A stretch of DNA of 8,524 nucleotides from an uncultured Prevotella sp. (GCA_934190685.1 CAKPTK010000098.1:1-8524), one strand, 5' to 3'; positions 1 through 6,117 are shown, numbered from the stretch's first letter. Notes: generated from the sequence alone by a model not told the origin. Translations and numbers: made by a program.

Positions 1-772
1 TATCCTCGTCGGTCATGACGGCGGCTCGGAGACCTATGTGAAAAACAAGGTTATCGCTTGCGAACAATGCGGTTTCAAGTCGACGCTCATCAGACATGAA
101 GACACCATCAGCGAGGAAGAACTGCTCGCTGAGGTGAAGCGGCTGAATGAAGACGACGATGTAGATGGTTTTATAGTCCAGTTGCCCTTGCCTGCTCACA
201 TTGATGAGCAGAAGGTGATCGAGGCTATCGATTACCACAAGGATGTGGATGGATTTCATCCCGTCAATGTGGGGCGCATGGCCATCGGTCTCCCTTGCTT
301 CATTTCCGCCACACCACTTGGCATTCTTACCTTGCTCCAGCGTTATCATATAGAGACAAGTGGCAAGAAATGCGTGGTGTTGGGCCGCAGCAACATTGTC
401 GGCAAGCCGATGGCGCAACTGATGATGCAGAAACAATATGGCGATGCCACGGTCACCGTTTGCCACTCCCATTCTCAGCATTTGAAGGAAGAATGCCGTG
501 AGGCGGACATTATCATAGCGGCCATCGGCCGTCCTGATTTCGTGACCGCTGACATGGTGAAGGAAGGCGCAGTGGTGATCGATGTCGGTACGACACGTGT
601 TCCGGATTCGACGCGTAAGAGCGGATTCCGATTGAACGGCGACGTGAAGTTTGATGAAGTTGCGTCCAAATGCTCATACATCACCCCGGTTCCTGGAGGT
701 GTAGGTCCGATGACCATCTGTTCGCTGATGAAGAACACTCTTGCCGCAGGCAAGCATGAATATTATAAATAA
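1..772 (+). CDS. folD: FolD bifunctional methylenetetrahydrofolate dehydrogenase/cyclohydrolase, 5' end cut by window
   Basis: Cytosolic enzyme that interconverts 5,10-methylene-THF, 5,10-methenyl-THF and 10-formyl-THF using NAD(P), supplying one-carbon units. The reading frame is open from base 2, so the gene starts before the window; 256 residues are visible against about 285-295 for the family, so some 30-40 N-terminal residues are missing. The GTG at 38 is an internal valine, not a start. Visible family signatures are SETYVKNK (Tyr at 35-37 and Lys at 47-49, the catalytic YxxxK pair), [13 protein letters not shown] (the conserved Asp at 248-250), the Rossmann motif [12 protein letters not shown] near 374-409, and the C-terminal [10 protein letters not shown] near 683-712. 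The TAA stop is at 770-772. The next small gene starts within or just after the 3' end, suggesting cotranscription. Family identification is very secure. Confidence 0.97.
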   Translation, partial: ILVGHDGGSETYVKNKVIACEQCGFKSTLIRHEDTISEEELLAEVKRLNEDDDVDGFIVQLPLPAHIDEQKVIEAIDYHKDVDGFHPVNVGRMAIGLPCFISATPLGILTLLQRYHIETSGKKCVVLGRSNIVGKPMAQLMMQKQYGDATVTVCHSHSQHLKEECREADIIIAAIGRPDFVTADMVKEGAVVIDVGTTRVPDSTRKSGFRLNGDVKFDEVASKCSYITPVPGGVGPMTICSLMKNTLAAGKHEYYK

Positions 773-779
773 GACAGGT

Positions 780-974
780 ATGACAGAGCAAGAACGGCAG
801 GCGGAGTCTTTGTATCTTCGAGGCAACGAGCATCGGCAAAAAGGAGAATGGCATTTGGCCATCAACTGCTATACTGAAGCGATGGAACTCGATGTGAACA
901 CTCCCGCAGCCGAGGCGAAAGCCATGCTTGAACGCATACTTGAATATAGATGCAAGGATTATTATAATCCCTGA
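780..974 (+). CDS. small TPR-like protein (64 aa) between folD and the oxidoreductase genes
   Basis: A 64-residue protein with one tetratricopeptide-like helical pair. The pattern is A8, L11, G15, G22-x-W24, A27, Y31, A34, LD37-38, P42, followed by a capping helix (about 43-56) and the tail CKDYYNP. No signal peptide, membrane segment or catalytic motif is visible, so a cytosolic protein-protein contact role is plausible, but the partner is unknown. Two starts are possible: ATG 780, giving an N-terminus MTEQERQAE, or ATG 756, which adds NIINKTG-type residues, overlaps folD by 17 bases and has AGG five bases upstream. I prefer 780 because the extra residues look unstructured, but 756 cannot be excluded. 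It lies 7 bases after folD and 54 bases before the ferredoxin gene on the same strand, so it probably belongs to the same transcript. Function is not recognised beyond the fold. Confidence 0.8.
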   Translation: MTEQERQAESLYLRGNEHRQKGEWHLAINCYTEAMELDVNTPAAEAKAMLERILEYRCKDYYNP

Positions 975-1028
975 CAACACAGTTAAGAAAATGTTCGGAC
1001 GACAAGTCCCAACAAGAGAATTAGCTAT

Positions 1029-1259
1029 ATGAGTAAAATGAAAGGAGCCATTGTCGTCAATGAGGACAGATGCAAAGGATGCTCGTTGTGCATCATTGCA
1101 TGTCCGAAAGAAGTGTTGGCATTGGCAAAGAAAGTGAACCCCTCTGGTTATCCTTATGCGGAACCTGTCAATTCTGAGGCATGCATTGGTTGCGCCTCAT
1201 GTGCGATAGTGTGTCCAGACGGTTGCATCACGGTTTATCGTAAAAAAGTGGAGGCTTAG
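1029..1259 (+). CDS. korD: 2[4Fe-4S] ferredoxin (delta) subunit of 2-oxoacid:ferredoxin oxidoreductase
   Basis: A 76-residue bacterial-type ferredoxin that would carry electrons from the catalytic alpha/beta subunits to free ferredoxin. Two complete cluster motifs are visible: C15-x2-C18-x2-C21-x3-C25-P and C52-x2-C55-x2-C58-x3-C62-P, separated by a 26-residue linker; C66 is an extra cysteine. As usual for such double clusters, the last Cys of each motif probably serves the other cluster. ATG 1029 fits the family's short N-terminus; ATG 1038 is a minor alternative. The gene lies 6 bases upstream of the alpha subunit, and GGAGG at 1250-1254 in its last codons could serve the alpha start. Together with the alpha, beta and gamma genes downstream this marks it as the delta subunit rather than a free ferredoxin. 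The symbol follows KorABCD usage; VorD would be equally defensible. Confidence 0.92.
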   Translation: MSKMKGAIVVNEDRCKGCSLCIIACPKEVLALAKKVNPSGYPYAEPVNSEACIGCASCAIVCPDGCITVYRKKVEA

Positions 1260-1265
1260 ACAACC

Positions 1266-2354
1266 ATGGCAGAACAGGAAGTAATGTTGATGAAAGGCAA
1301 CGAGGCAATTGCCCGTGCCGCAATACGCTGTGGAGCGGATGGATATTTCGGATATCCCATCACGCCACAGAGCGAGGTGCTTGAAACCCTTGCGCTGCTC
1401 AAACCATGGGAAACTACAGGTATGGTGGTGTTGCAAGCCGAGAGCGAAGTGTCCGCAATCAATATGATATATGGAGGGGCGGGAGCCGGCAAGAAGGTCT
1501 TCACATCTTCTTCCAGTCCCGGTATCGCCCTCATGCAGGAAGGCATCGCCTATATGGCTGGAGCCGAAATTCCCGGCGTCTTTGTAAACGTACAGCGTGG
1601 AGGTCCTGGTTTGGGTACAATCCAACCTTCCCAGAGCGACTATTTCCAGGCTACTCGTGGAGGCGGTAATGGTGATTACAATGTCATCGTACTTGCCCCG
1701 GCTTCTGTACAGGAAATGGCTGATTTCATGGATTTGGCATTCACTTTGGCCTTCCGCTACCGCAACCCCGCCATGATTTTGAGTGATGGTGTGATCGGTC
1801 AGATGATGGAAAAGGTGGTACTTCCTCCTTTTAAGCCTCGCCGCACAGAAGAAGAAATCAAGAAGGAATGTCCATGGGCTACTATCGGTAGAACCGAAGG
1901 TCGCCAACCGAATATCCTCACTTCTTTGGAGTTGAAACCCGAAATCATGGAGAAACGCAACCTCCATCTTCAGGAAAAATACAAGCAAATAGAGGAGGAA
2001 GAGGTGAGATATGACCAGCAAGACTGTGAGGATGCAGATTATTTGATTGTCTCGTTTGGCAGCGCGGCTCGTATTTCCGAGAAAGCTATTGAGATGGCAC
2101 GCGCCGAAGGCATCAAGGTCGGGCTCTTCCGTCCTATAACCCTTTGGCCTTATCCAAGCAAGGCACTCGCAGAAGTCGCCAAAGGCAAGAAGGGCATACT
2201 CTCAGTAGAAATCAATGCCGGTCAGATGGTGGAGGATGTAAAACTCGCTGTCAACGGCTCTGTTCCTGTAGAATGGTTCGGACGGCTGGGTGGTATCGTC
2301 CCGGAACCAGAAGAGATAGTCAACGCTCTCAAGGAAAAGCTTAACGCAGAATAA
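1266..2354 (+). CDS. vorB: 2-oxoacid:ferredoxin oxidoreductase alpha subunit (VorB/KorA type)
   Basis: A 362-residue alpha subunit of a TPP-dependent 2-oxoacid:ferredoxin oxidoreductase, which with the beta subunit oxidatively decarboxylates a 2-oxoacid to acyl-CoA. The pyrimidine-binding domain I occupies about residues 5-240 and carries GYPITPQSE (29-37), QAESE (57-61, containing the glutamate expected to contact the TPP aminopyrimidine), TSSSSPG (80-86) and NVQRGGPG (108-115). A transketolase C-terminal-like domain II spans about 255-350. The length and the unfused gamma subunit match the four-subunit class. It most resembles the group named VorB (3-methyl-2-oxobutanoate dehydrogenase subunit), but this group is also annotated KorA, and substrate cannot be read from sequence alone. 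ATG 1266 follows the ferredoxin stop by 6 bases, with GGAGG 11 bases upstream. Class assignment is secure; substrate is not. Confidence 0.95.
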   Translation: MAEQEVMLMKGNEAIARAAIRCGADGYFGYPITPQSEVLETLALLKPWETTGMVVLQAESEVSAINMIYGGAGAGKKVFTSSSSPGIALMQEGIAYMAGAEIPGVFVNVQRGGPGLGTIQPSQSDYFQATRGGGNGDYNVIVLAPASVQEMADFMDLAFTLAFRYRNPAMILSDGVIGQMMEKVVLPPFKPRRTEEEIKKECPWATIGRTEGRQPNILTSLELKPEIMEKRNLHLQEKYKQIEEEEVRYDQQDCEDADYLIVSFGSAARISEKAIEMARAEGIKVGLFRPITLWPYPSKALAEVAKGKKGILSVEINAGQMVEDVKLAVNGSVPVEWFGRLGGIVPEPEEIVNALKEKLNAE

Positions 2355-2362
2355 TATCATAT

Positions 2363-3127
2363 ATGGAAAACATCATATCGCCAGAGAATCTGGTTTACAA
2401 AAAACCGACGCTGATGAACGATGTGCCGATGCACTATTGTCCAGGCTGTTCGCATGGCGTCGTCCATAAATTGGTGGCTGAGGTCATCGAGGAAATGGGA
2501 ATGGAAGACAAGACTGTTGGCGTCTCTCCTGTAGGCTGTGCTGTGTTTGCCTATCGGTATCTTGACATCGACTGGCAGGAAGCGGCCCACGGACGTGCTC
2601 CTGCTGTGGCTACAGCTATCAAGCGCCTTTGGCCCGACCGCCTTGTTTTCACCTATCAAGGAGACGGAGACTTGGCTTGTATCGGAACGGCTGAGTCTAT
2701 CCACGCGCTCAATAGAGGCGAGAACATCACGATTATCTTCATCAACAATGCCATTTATGGTATGACCGGTGGACAGATGGCTCCGACCACCTTGATAGGA
2801 CAGAAGACTGCCACTTGTCCTTATGGACGTGACCCCTTGCTGCATGGCTATCCGTTGAAATTCACAGAAATAGCAGCCCAACTTGAAGGCACTTGCTATG
2901 TGACACGGCAGAGTGTGGAGAGCGTAGCGTCTATCCGACAGGCCAAAAAGGCCATCCGTAAAGCCTTTGAGGCTTCGATGGCAGGTAAGGGTTCCAGTTT
3001 GGTGGAGATAGTCAGTACTTGTAACAGTGGTTGGAAATTGTCGCCAGCCAAATCAAACGAATGGATGAAGGAGAATATGTTTAAATATTACCCCAAGGGC
3101 GACAAGAAAGACACCACAGGTATGTAA
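2363..3127 (+). CDS. korB: 2-oxoacid:ferredoxin oxidoreductase beta (TPP-binding) subunit
   Basis: A 254-residue catalytic subunit that binds the TPP diphosphate through Mg2+ and holds the proximal [4Fe-4S] cluster. The TPP motif is GDGD (100-103) followed by the NN pair at 128-129 and YGMTGGQ (132-138). HGRAPA (76-81) is also typical. Four cysteines, C26 and C29 (YCPGCSHG), C59 (SPVGCA) and C220 (STCNSGW), have the spacing of the cluster ligands in two-subunit archaeal enzymes, so the cluster site looks intact. No membrane or export signal is seen. ATG 2363 lies 8 bases after the alpha stop with no clear Shine-Dalgarno, consistent with translational coupling or Bacteroidota-style initiation. 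The family is sometimes called VorA; the symbol is by position and similarity and the substrate is inferred. Confidence 0.95.
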   Translation: MENIISPENLVYKKPTLMNDVPMHYCPGCSHGVVHKLVAEVIEEMGMEDKTVGVSPVGCAVFAYRYLDIDWQEAAHGRAPAVATAIKRLWPDRLVFTYQGDGDLACIGTAESIHALNRGENITIIFINNAIYGMTGGQMAPTTLIGQKTATCPYGRDPLLHGYPLKFTEIAAQLEGTCYVTRQSVESVASIRQAKKAIRKAFEASMAGKGSSLVEIVSTCNSGWKLSPAKSNEWMKENMFKYYPKGDKKDTTGM

Positions 3128-3130
3128 ACA

Positions 3131-3135
3131 AAGGA
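3131..3135 (+). promoter_or_regulatory. Shine-Dalgarno-like AAGGA before the gamma subunit
   Basis: AAGGA lies 9 bases upstream of ATG 3145 in the short gap after the beta subunit. It is one of the few recognisable ribosome-binding sites in the window and supports that start. Bacteroidota often initiate without such sites, so its importance is uncertain. Confidence 0.45.
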
Positions 3136-3144
3136 AACAGCGAA

Positions 3145-3708
3145 ATGAAAAAAGAAATAATCATCAGCGGCTTTGGCGGTCAGGGTGTTCTGTCGATGGG
3201 CAAGATTCTTGCCTATTCAGGACTGATGGAAGACAAGGAAGTGACTTGGATGCCGGCTTACGGACCTGAGCAGCGTGGTGGAACAGCCAATGTGACCGTC
3301 ATCGTAAGTGACCAACACATATCTTCGCCAATATTGAGTAGTTATGATGTGGCCATCGTCTTAAACCAGCCTTCCCTTGACAAGTTCGAGCCGAAAGTGA
3401 AACCTGGAGGCATACTGATTTATGACGGCTTCGGTGTCATAAATCCTCCTACACGCAACGACATCACCGTCTATCGTGTGGATGCCATGGACAAGGCGGC
3501 GACCATGAAAAATTCCAAGGTTTTCAATATGATTGTCCTTGGCGCATTCCTCAAGGTTTGTCCGATTGTGACAAAGCAGGGCCTTGAAAAGGCACTTTAT
3601 AAAACTTTGCCGGAAAGACATCATTCTCTCATTCCTCTCAACATGCAAGCCATTGACGAGGGAATGAGTTTGATCGGCAACAACAATGAGCAGACAAAGA
3701 AAATCTGA
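3145..3708 (+). CDS. korC: 2-oxoacid:ferredoxin oxidoreductase gamma subunit
   Basis: A 187-residue gamma subunit of the four-subunit ferredoxin oxidoreductase. In family structures this domain helps bind coenzyme A and packs against the alpha/beta core. The Rossmann-like N-terminus GFGGQG (9-14) and the family block YGPEQRGG (39-46) are both intact, followed by the SSPI and DVAIVLNQPS segments typical of this domain. The tail after about residue 175 is polar and asparagine/lysine-rich. Length is normal (180-190). It lies 17 bases after the beta stop and is the last gene before the intrinsic terminator, so the enzyme order is delta-alpha-beta-gamma. Nothing suggests truncation. The same family is called VorC or simply 2-oxoacid:acceptor oxidoreductase gamma. 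Confidence 0.95.
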   Translation: MKKEIIISGFGGQGVLSMGKILAYSGLMEDKEVTWMPAYGPEQRGGTANVTVIVSDQHISSPILSSYDVAIVLNQPSLDKFEPKVKPGGILIYDGFGVINPPTRNDITVYRVDAMDKAATMKNSKVFNMIVLGAFLKVCPIVTKQGLEKALYKTLPERHHSLIPLNMQAIDEGMSLIGNNNEQTKKI

Positions 3709-3735
3709 TTTTTTAATAACTCTCTAATTAGCTTT

Positions 3736-3772
3736 GGGGCTGACATGCAGTGTATGCACTCAGCCCCTTTTT
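3736..3772 (+). terminator. intrinsic terminator of the folD-oxidoreductase cluster
   Basis: GGGGCTGA (3736-3743) pairs perfectly with TCAGCCCC (3760-3767). A second short stem TGCA/TGCA (3746-3749 with 3755-3758) closes a GTGTA loop, and TTTTT follows at 3768-3772. An 8-bp GC-rich stem plus U-tract is a textbook rho-independent terminator acting on the + strand. It lies 27 bases after the gamma stop. There is no T-tract on the other strand, so it is not bidirectional. Confidence 0.93.
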
Positions 3773-3810
3773 CAACCTCAACTTCCATTATAACATTAAC
3801 AAGAGTAGGA

Positions 3811-5382
3811 ATGATCAACGAGTATCAAATAAGAGTATTGCCACAACAGGCCGCCAATAGCCATGCTATTGCAGACTATGTGGCAAGAGACAAGGGGCTT
3901 GACCGACGTACCATCAATGCGGTCAGGGTGCTCCGGCGCAGCATCGACGCCCGCCAGCGAACGATTTATGTCAACCTGAAAATCAGAGTCTATGTCAATG
4001 AGTTTCCGCAAGGTGAGGAATATGTAGAGACACACTATCCCGATGTTTCTTCCGCCCCTCATGCCATTGTGGTGGGCGAAGGTCCCGGTGGACTGTTCGC
4101 TTCTCTCAAACTGATAGAATTGGGCATCAAGCCTATCGTCCTTGAGCGGGGTAAGGATGTGCATGAGCGCAAACGTGACCTGTCCGCCATCACAAAGACA
4201 CAGAAAGTAAACCCCGAAAGCAATTATTGCTTTGGCGAGGGCGGCGCAGGCGCCTATTCCGATGGAAAGCTCTATACACGGAGTAAAAAGCGGGGCAGCA
4301 TCGAGAAAATTCTGAATGTATTCTGCCAGCATGGGGCTGACACCAACATCTTGGCGGATGCCCATCCCCATATCGGAACCGACAAACTGCCAAGAGTGAT
4401 TGAGAATATGCGCAACACCATTATCCGTTGTGGCGGTGAGGTGCATTTCCAAACCAAGATGACCCGCCTCCTTCTGCACAATCAACAAGTGGAAGGAGTA
4501 GAGGCAGTCAATTTGGTTACTGGGGGAGAGGAAAACTATCGTGGTCCCGTCATCCTCGCTACCGGCCATTCCGCCCGTGATGTGTATCGTTATTTGGCAG
4601 AAGCGAAAGTGGAGTTGGAGGCCAAAGGACTTGCCGTTGGCGTGCGTCTTGAACATCCATCGATGCTCATCGACCGGATACAGTATCACCGCAAGGAGGG
4701 AAGAGGCAAGTATCTCCCTGCTGCAGAATACAGTTTTGTCACCCAAGTGGACAATCGCGGAGTCTACTCTTTCTGCATGTGTCCCGGCGGTTTTGTCATT
4801 CCTGCCGCCACCGATGCCCGCCAGATTGTCGTCAACGGCATGAGTCCGAGCAATCGTGGAACTAAATGGTCAAACAGTGGCATGGTTGTGGAGATGCGTC
4901 CTGAGGACGTAGAGGGTGACGACCCCTTGAGAATGCTCCGGTTCCAGGAACAATTGGAGCAGGATTGTTGGCAGCAGGGCAACATGAAGCAGACGGCACC
5001 GTCGCAGCGTATGGCTGATTTCGTGAACAACCGTTTGAGTTATGACCTGCCCAAGAGCAGTTATGCTCCAGGACTCATCTCCAGTCCTCTGCATTTTTGG
5101 ATGCCCAAGACGATTGTGTCAAGGCTTCAAGAGGGTTTCACGAAATTTGGAAAGATGAGCCATGGGTTCTTGACCAACGAGGCTGTGCTCATTGCCACCG
5201 AGACGAGGACATCGTCTCCCGTCCGCATACTTCGTGACAACGAAACGCTTCAGCATGTCACCGTCAGTGGACTTTTCCCTTGTGGTGAAGGGGCAGGCTA
5301 TGCCGGTGGCATCGTCTCGGCTGGTGTGGATGGCGAACGTTGCGCCGAGATGTGTGCCCAATATATGAACCAACTGGCATAA
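3811..5382 (+). CDS. NAD(P)/FAD-dependent oxidoreductase, COG2509-type uncharacterised dehydrogenase
   Basis: A 523-residue soluble flavoprotein. An N-terminal domain of about 80 residues contains the RRTINAVRVLRRSIDARQR stretch characteristic of this family. A Rossmann FAD site follows: GEGPGG (89-94) with the ribose-binding Glu E112 in VLERG. Next come the family signature GEGGAGAYSDGKL (142-154), ATGHSARD near 251-258, and a C-terminal FAD-closing segment PCGEGAGYAGG (490-500). Physiological substrate and partner are unknown for this family. The frame is open upstream to an ATG at 3745, but that codon sits inside the preceding terminator hairpin, so ATG 3811 is chosen; AGGA directly abuts it. 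The gene is flanked by terminators on both sides, so it is probably transcribed alone. No clear TAnnTTTG promoter is seen in the 38 bases between terminator and start. Fold is certain; biological role is not. Confidence 0.93.
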   Translation: MINEYQIRVLPQQAANSHAIADYVARDKGLDRRTINAVRVLRRSIDARQRTIYVNLKIRVYVNEFPQGEEYVETHYPDVSSAPHAIVVGEGPGGLFASLKLIELGIKPIVLERGKDVHERKRDLSAITKTQKVNPESNYCFGEGGAGAYSDGKLYTRSKKRGSIEKILNVFCQHGADTNILADAHPHIGTDKLPRVIENMRNTIIRCGGEVHFQTKMTRLLLHNQQVEGVEAVNLVTGGEENYRGPVILATGHSARDVYRYLAEAKVELEAKGLAVGVRLEHPSMLIDRIQYHRKEGRGKYLPAAEYSFVTQVDNRGVYSFCMCPGGFVIPAATDARQIVVNGMSPSNRGTKWSNSGMVVEMRPEDVEGDDPLRMLRFQEQLEQDCWQQGNMKQTAPSQRMADFVNNRLSYDLPKSSYAPGLISSPLHFWMPKTIVSRLQEGFTKFGKMSHGFLTNEAVLIATETRTSSPVRILRDNETLQHVTVSGLFPCGEGAGYAGGIVSAGVDGERCAEMCAQYMNQLA

Positions 5383-5454
5383 AGCCCATGTAAGAGAAAA
5401 CGTTGTGTTCTTCTCATCATTTTGCGCATTTCCGGATTATCAGGTAAAATAAGC

Positions 5455-5496
5455 GGCAGATATGACACCCAATTGGGGCTTCATGTCTGCCTTTTT
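5455..5496 (+). terminator. intrinsic terminator of the FAD-dependent dehydrogenase gene
   Basis: GGCAGATATGA (5455-5465) pairs with TCATGTCTGCC (5481-5491) over 11 positions with one G-U pair. CCC (5468-5470) can pair with GGG (5475-5477) at the tip. TTTTT (5492-5496) follows directly. It lies 72 bases after the stop codon and ends the flavoprotein transcript. Confidence 0.9.
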
Positions 5497-5503
5497 ACAT
5501 TTG

Positions 5504-5556
5504 TAGGCAAGCTGTTCCGCCTCCCATTAATGGTTATGATTGCCTAAAATGGCGGA
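5504..5556 (+). repeat. two interlocked inverted repeats (pseudoknot-compatible)
   Basis: TAGGCAA (5504-5510) is the reverse complement of TTGCCTA (5540-5546), and TCCGCC (5516-5521) is the reverse complement of GGCGGA (5551-5556). The arms alternate, so both stems together would make an H-type pseudoknot, or they are mutually exclusive. A 10-base palindrome CCATTAATGG (5524-5533) lies between. Whether the region is transcribed is unknown. Confidence 0.4.
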
Positions 5557-5668
5557 TTTGTGTAGGATAATGTATGATTTGTGTATGATTTTTGCCCCAT
5601 CATACATCGCTAAACTCCGCATAAACACAGGGGGTGCGAGCGATTTGTGTAGGTGTGTATGATTTTTG
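5555..5668. repeat. direct-repeat cluster built on TGTATGATTT
   Basis: TGTATGATTT occurs three times, at 5571-5580, 5582-5591 and 5656-5665; the first two are exactly 11 bases apart. A longer composite is duplicated: GATTTGTGTAGG at 5555-5566 and 5642-5653, and GTGTATGATTTTTG at 5581-5594 and 5655-5668. ATCATACA (5599-5606) is an inverted copy able to form an 8-bp hairpin with 5582-5589. Confidence 0.75.
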
Positions 5669-5826
5669 GCAAAAAAAAATTTTTAGGAACACCATAAATA
5701 TATTCATTTTCGGAAATAGTCAAAAGATGGTCTTCTCCTTGCCTTTTGCCTATTTTGTAAACAATAATGATTCGTCCCTGATAAGCTTACCTACGAGTAA
5801 TGTTCAGCTAATGGCCGACTAATTTC

Positions 5827-5846
5827 ATTTTCACCGTGGTGAAAAT
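5827..5846. repeat. near-perfect 20-base palindrome
   Basis: ATTTTCACC (5827-5835) and GGTGAAAAT (5838-5846) are exact reverse complements separated by GT. This symmetry suits a dimeric DNA-binding protein, or a hairpin if transcribed. It is not GC-rich enough to be called a terminator despite the TTTT beginning at 5846. No matching regulator is visible in the window. Confidence 0.7.
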
Positions 5847-5850
5847 TTTG

Positions 5851-5909
5851 TTACTCTGCCATTAACGCCGTGTTAGTGCCTCAGTAAGGAGGGAATAAGG
5901 GCGGAGTAA
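5851..5909 (+). ncRNA. possible three-stem folded RNA element (tentative)
   Basis: TTACTCTGCC (5851-5860) pairs with GGCGGAGTAA (5900-5909) over 10 positions with one G-U. Inside it ATTAAC (5861-5866) pairs with GTTAGT (5872-5877), with one G-U and a GCCGT loop, and CCTC (5879-5882) pairs with GAGG (5889-5892). This gives a compact multibranch fold directly after the 20-base palindrome. There is no recognised RNA family and no clear promoter, so it may be chance or a DNA repeat. Confidence 0.25.
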
Positions 5910-6083
5910 TTTTCCACTTGTCAATCTTTTTCCAAAGAAAGAAAACGCATTCCTGGTGTTGATACAGGTTGACATTTTGAACTGAATTTTGTTTTTGAGT
6001 TCAAGATACGTCATGTTACAAATCTGCGGGAATGACTTTCGCCTATGCTTAAATATTCTATCTATCATTTTAATACTATAATA

Positions 6084-6117
6084 ATCGTATATTTGTTAAA
6101 TATAACAAACTTACGAT
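6084..6117. promoter_or_regulatory. 34-base interrupted palindrome upstream of the kinase, candidate operator
   Basis: The arms ATCGTA (6084-6089) and TACGAT (6112-6117), and TTTGTTA (6092-6098) and TAACAAA (6103-6109), are all perfect reverse complements. They are spaced symmetrically by two mismatched bases on each side and a 4-base centre, giving 13 matched pairs. The element contains TATATTTG (6088-6095) and, on the other strand, TAAGTTTG (6113-6106), both matching the Bacteroidota -7 consensus TAnnTTTG. Its centre is about 71 bases before the kinase start. Confidence 0.6.

Noticed and set aside
997..1009. GGAC/GTCC hairpin before the ferredoxin gene as a terminator or attenuator
   Set aside because: Only 4 bp and no T-tract; too weak to separate the upstream small gene from the oxidoreductase genes.
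1197..2021. Long minus-strand open frame opposite the ferredoxin and alpha-subunit genes
   Set aside because: A shadow of two well-identified + strand genes; its translation has no domain pattern. The same applies to other long antisense frames (for example 3796-4746, 6934-7653 and 7626-8450).
3729..3736. TAGCTTTG as a -7 promoter box
   Set aside because: It fits TAnnTTTG, but it abuts the terminator stem, has no -33 partner, and would start transcription inside the hairpin.
3745..3810. Upstream in-frame extension of the flavoprotein gene to ATG 3745
   Set aside because: The extra 22 codons lie in and just after the intrinsic terminator hairpin, and the resulting residues are Ser/Thr-rich with no family match. 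ATG 3811 gives the normal family start.
5634..5822. Short + strand open frame of 62 codons
   Set aside because: Low-complexity AT-driven composition, no domain, no start signal, and it overlaps the repeat cluster and the A9T5 tract. Probably non-coding.
5977..6004. TTGAACT/AGTTCAA inverted repeat with 14-base loop
   Set aside because: Seven-bp AT-rich arms with a long loop are expected by chance in this composition; noted but not called as a site.
5862..6068. Minus-strand open frame of 68 codons
   Set aside because: No recognised domain or ribosome site, and it overlaps the foldable block and the 5977-6004 inverted repeat. It could be a translated repeat, but I cannot support it as a gene.
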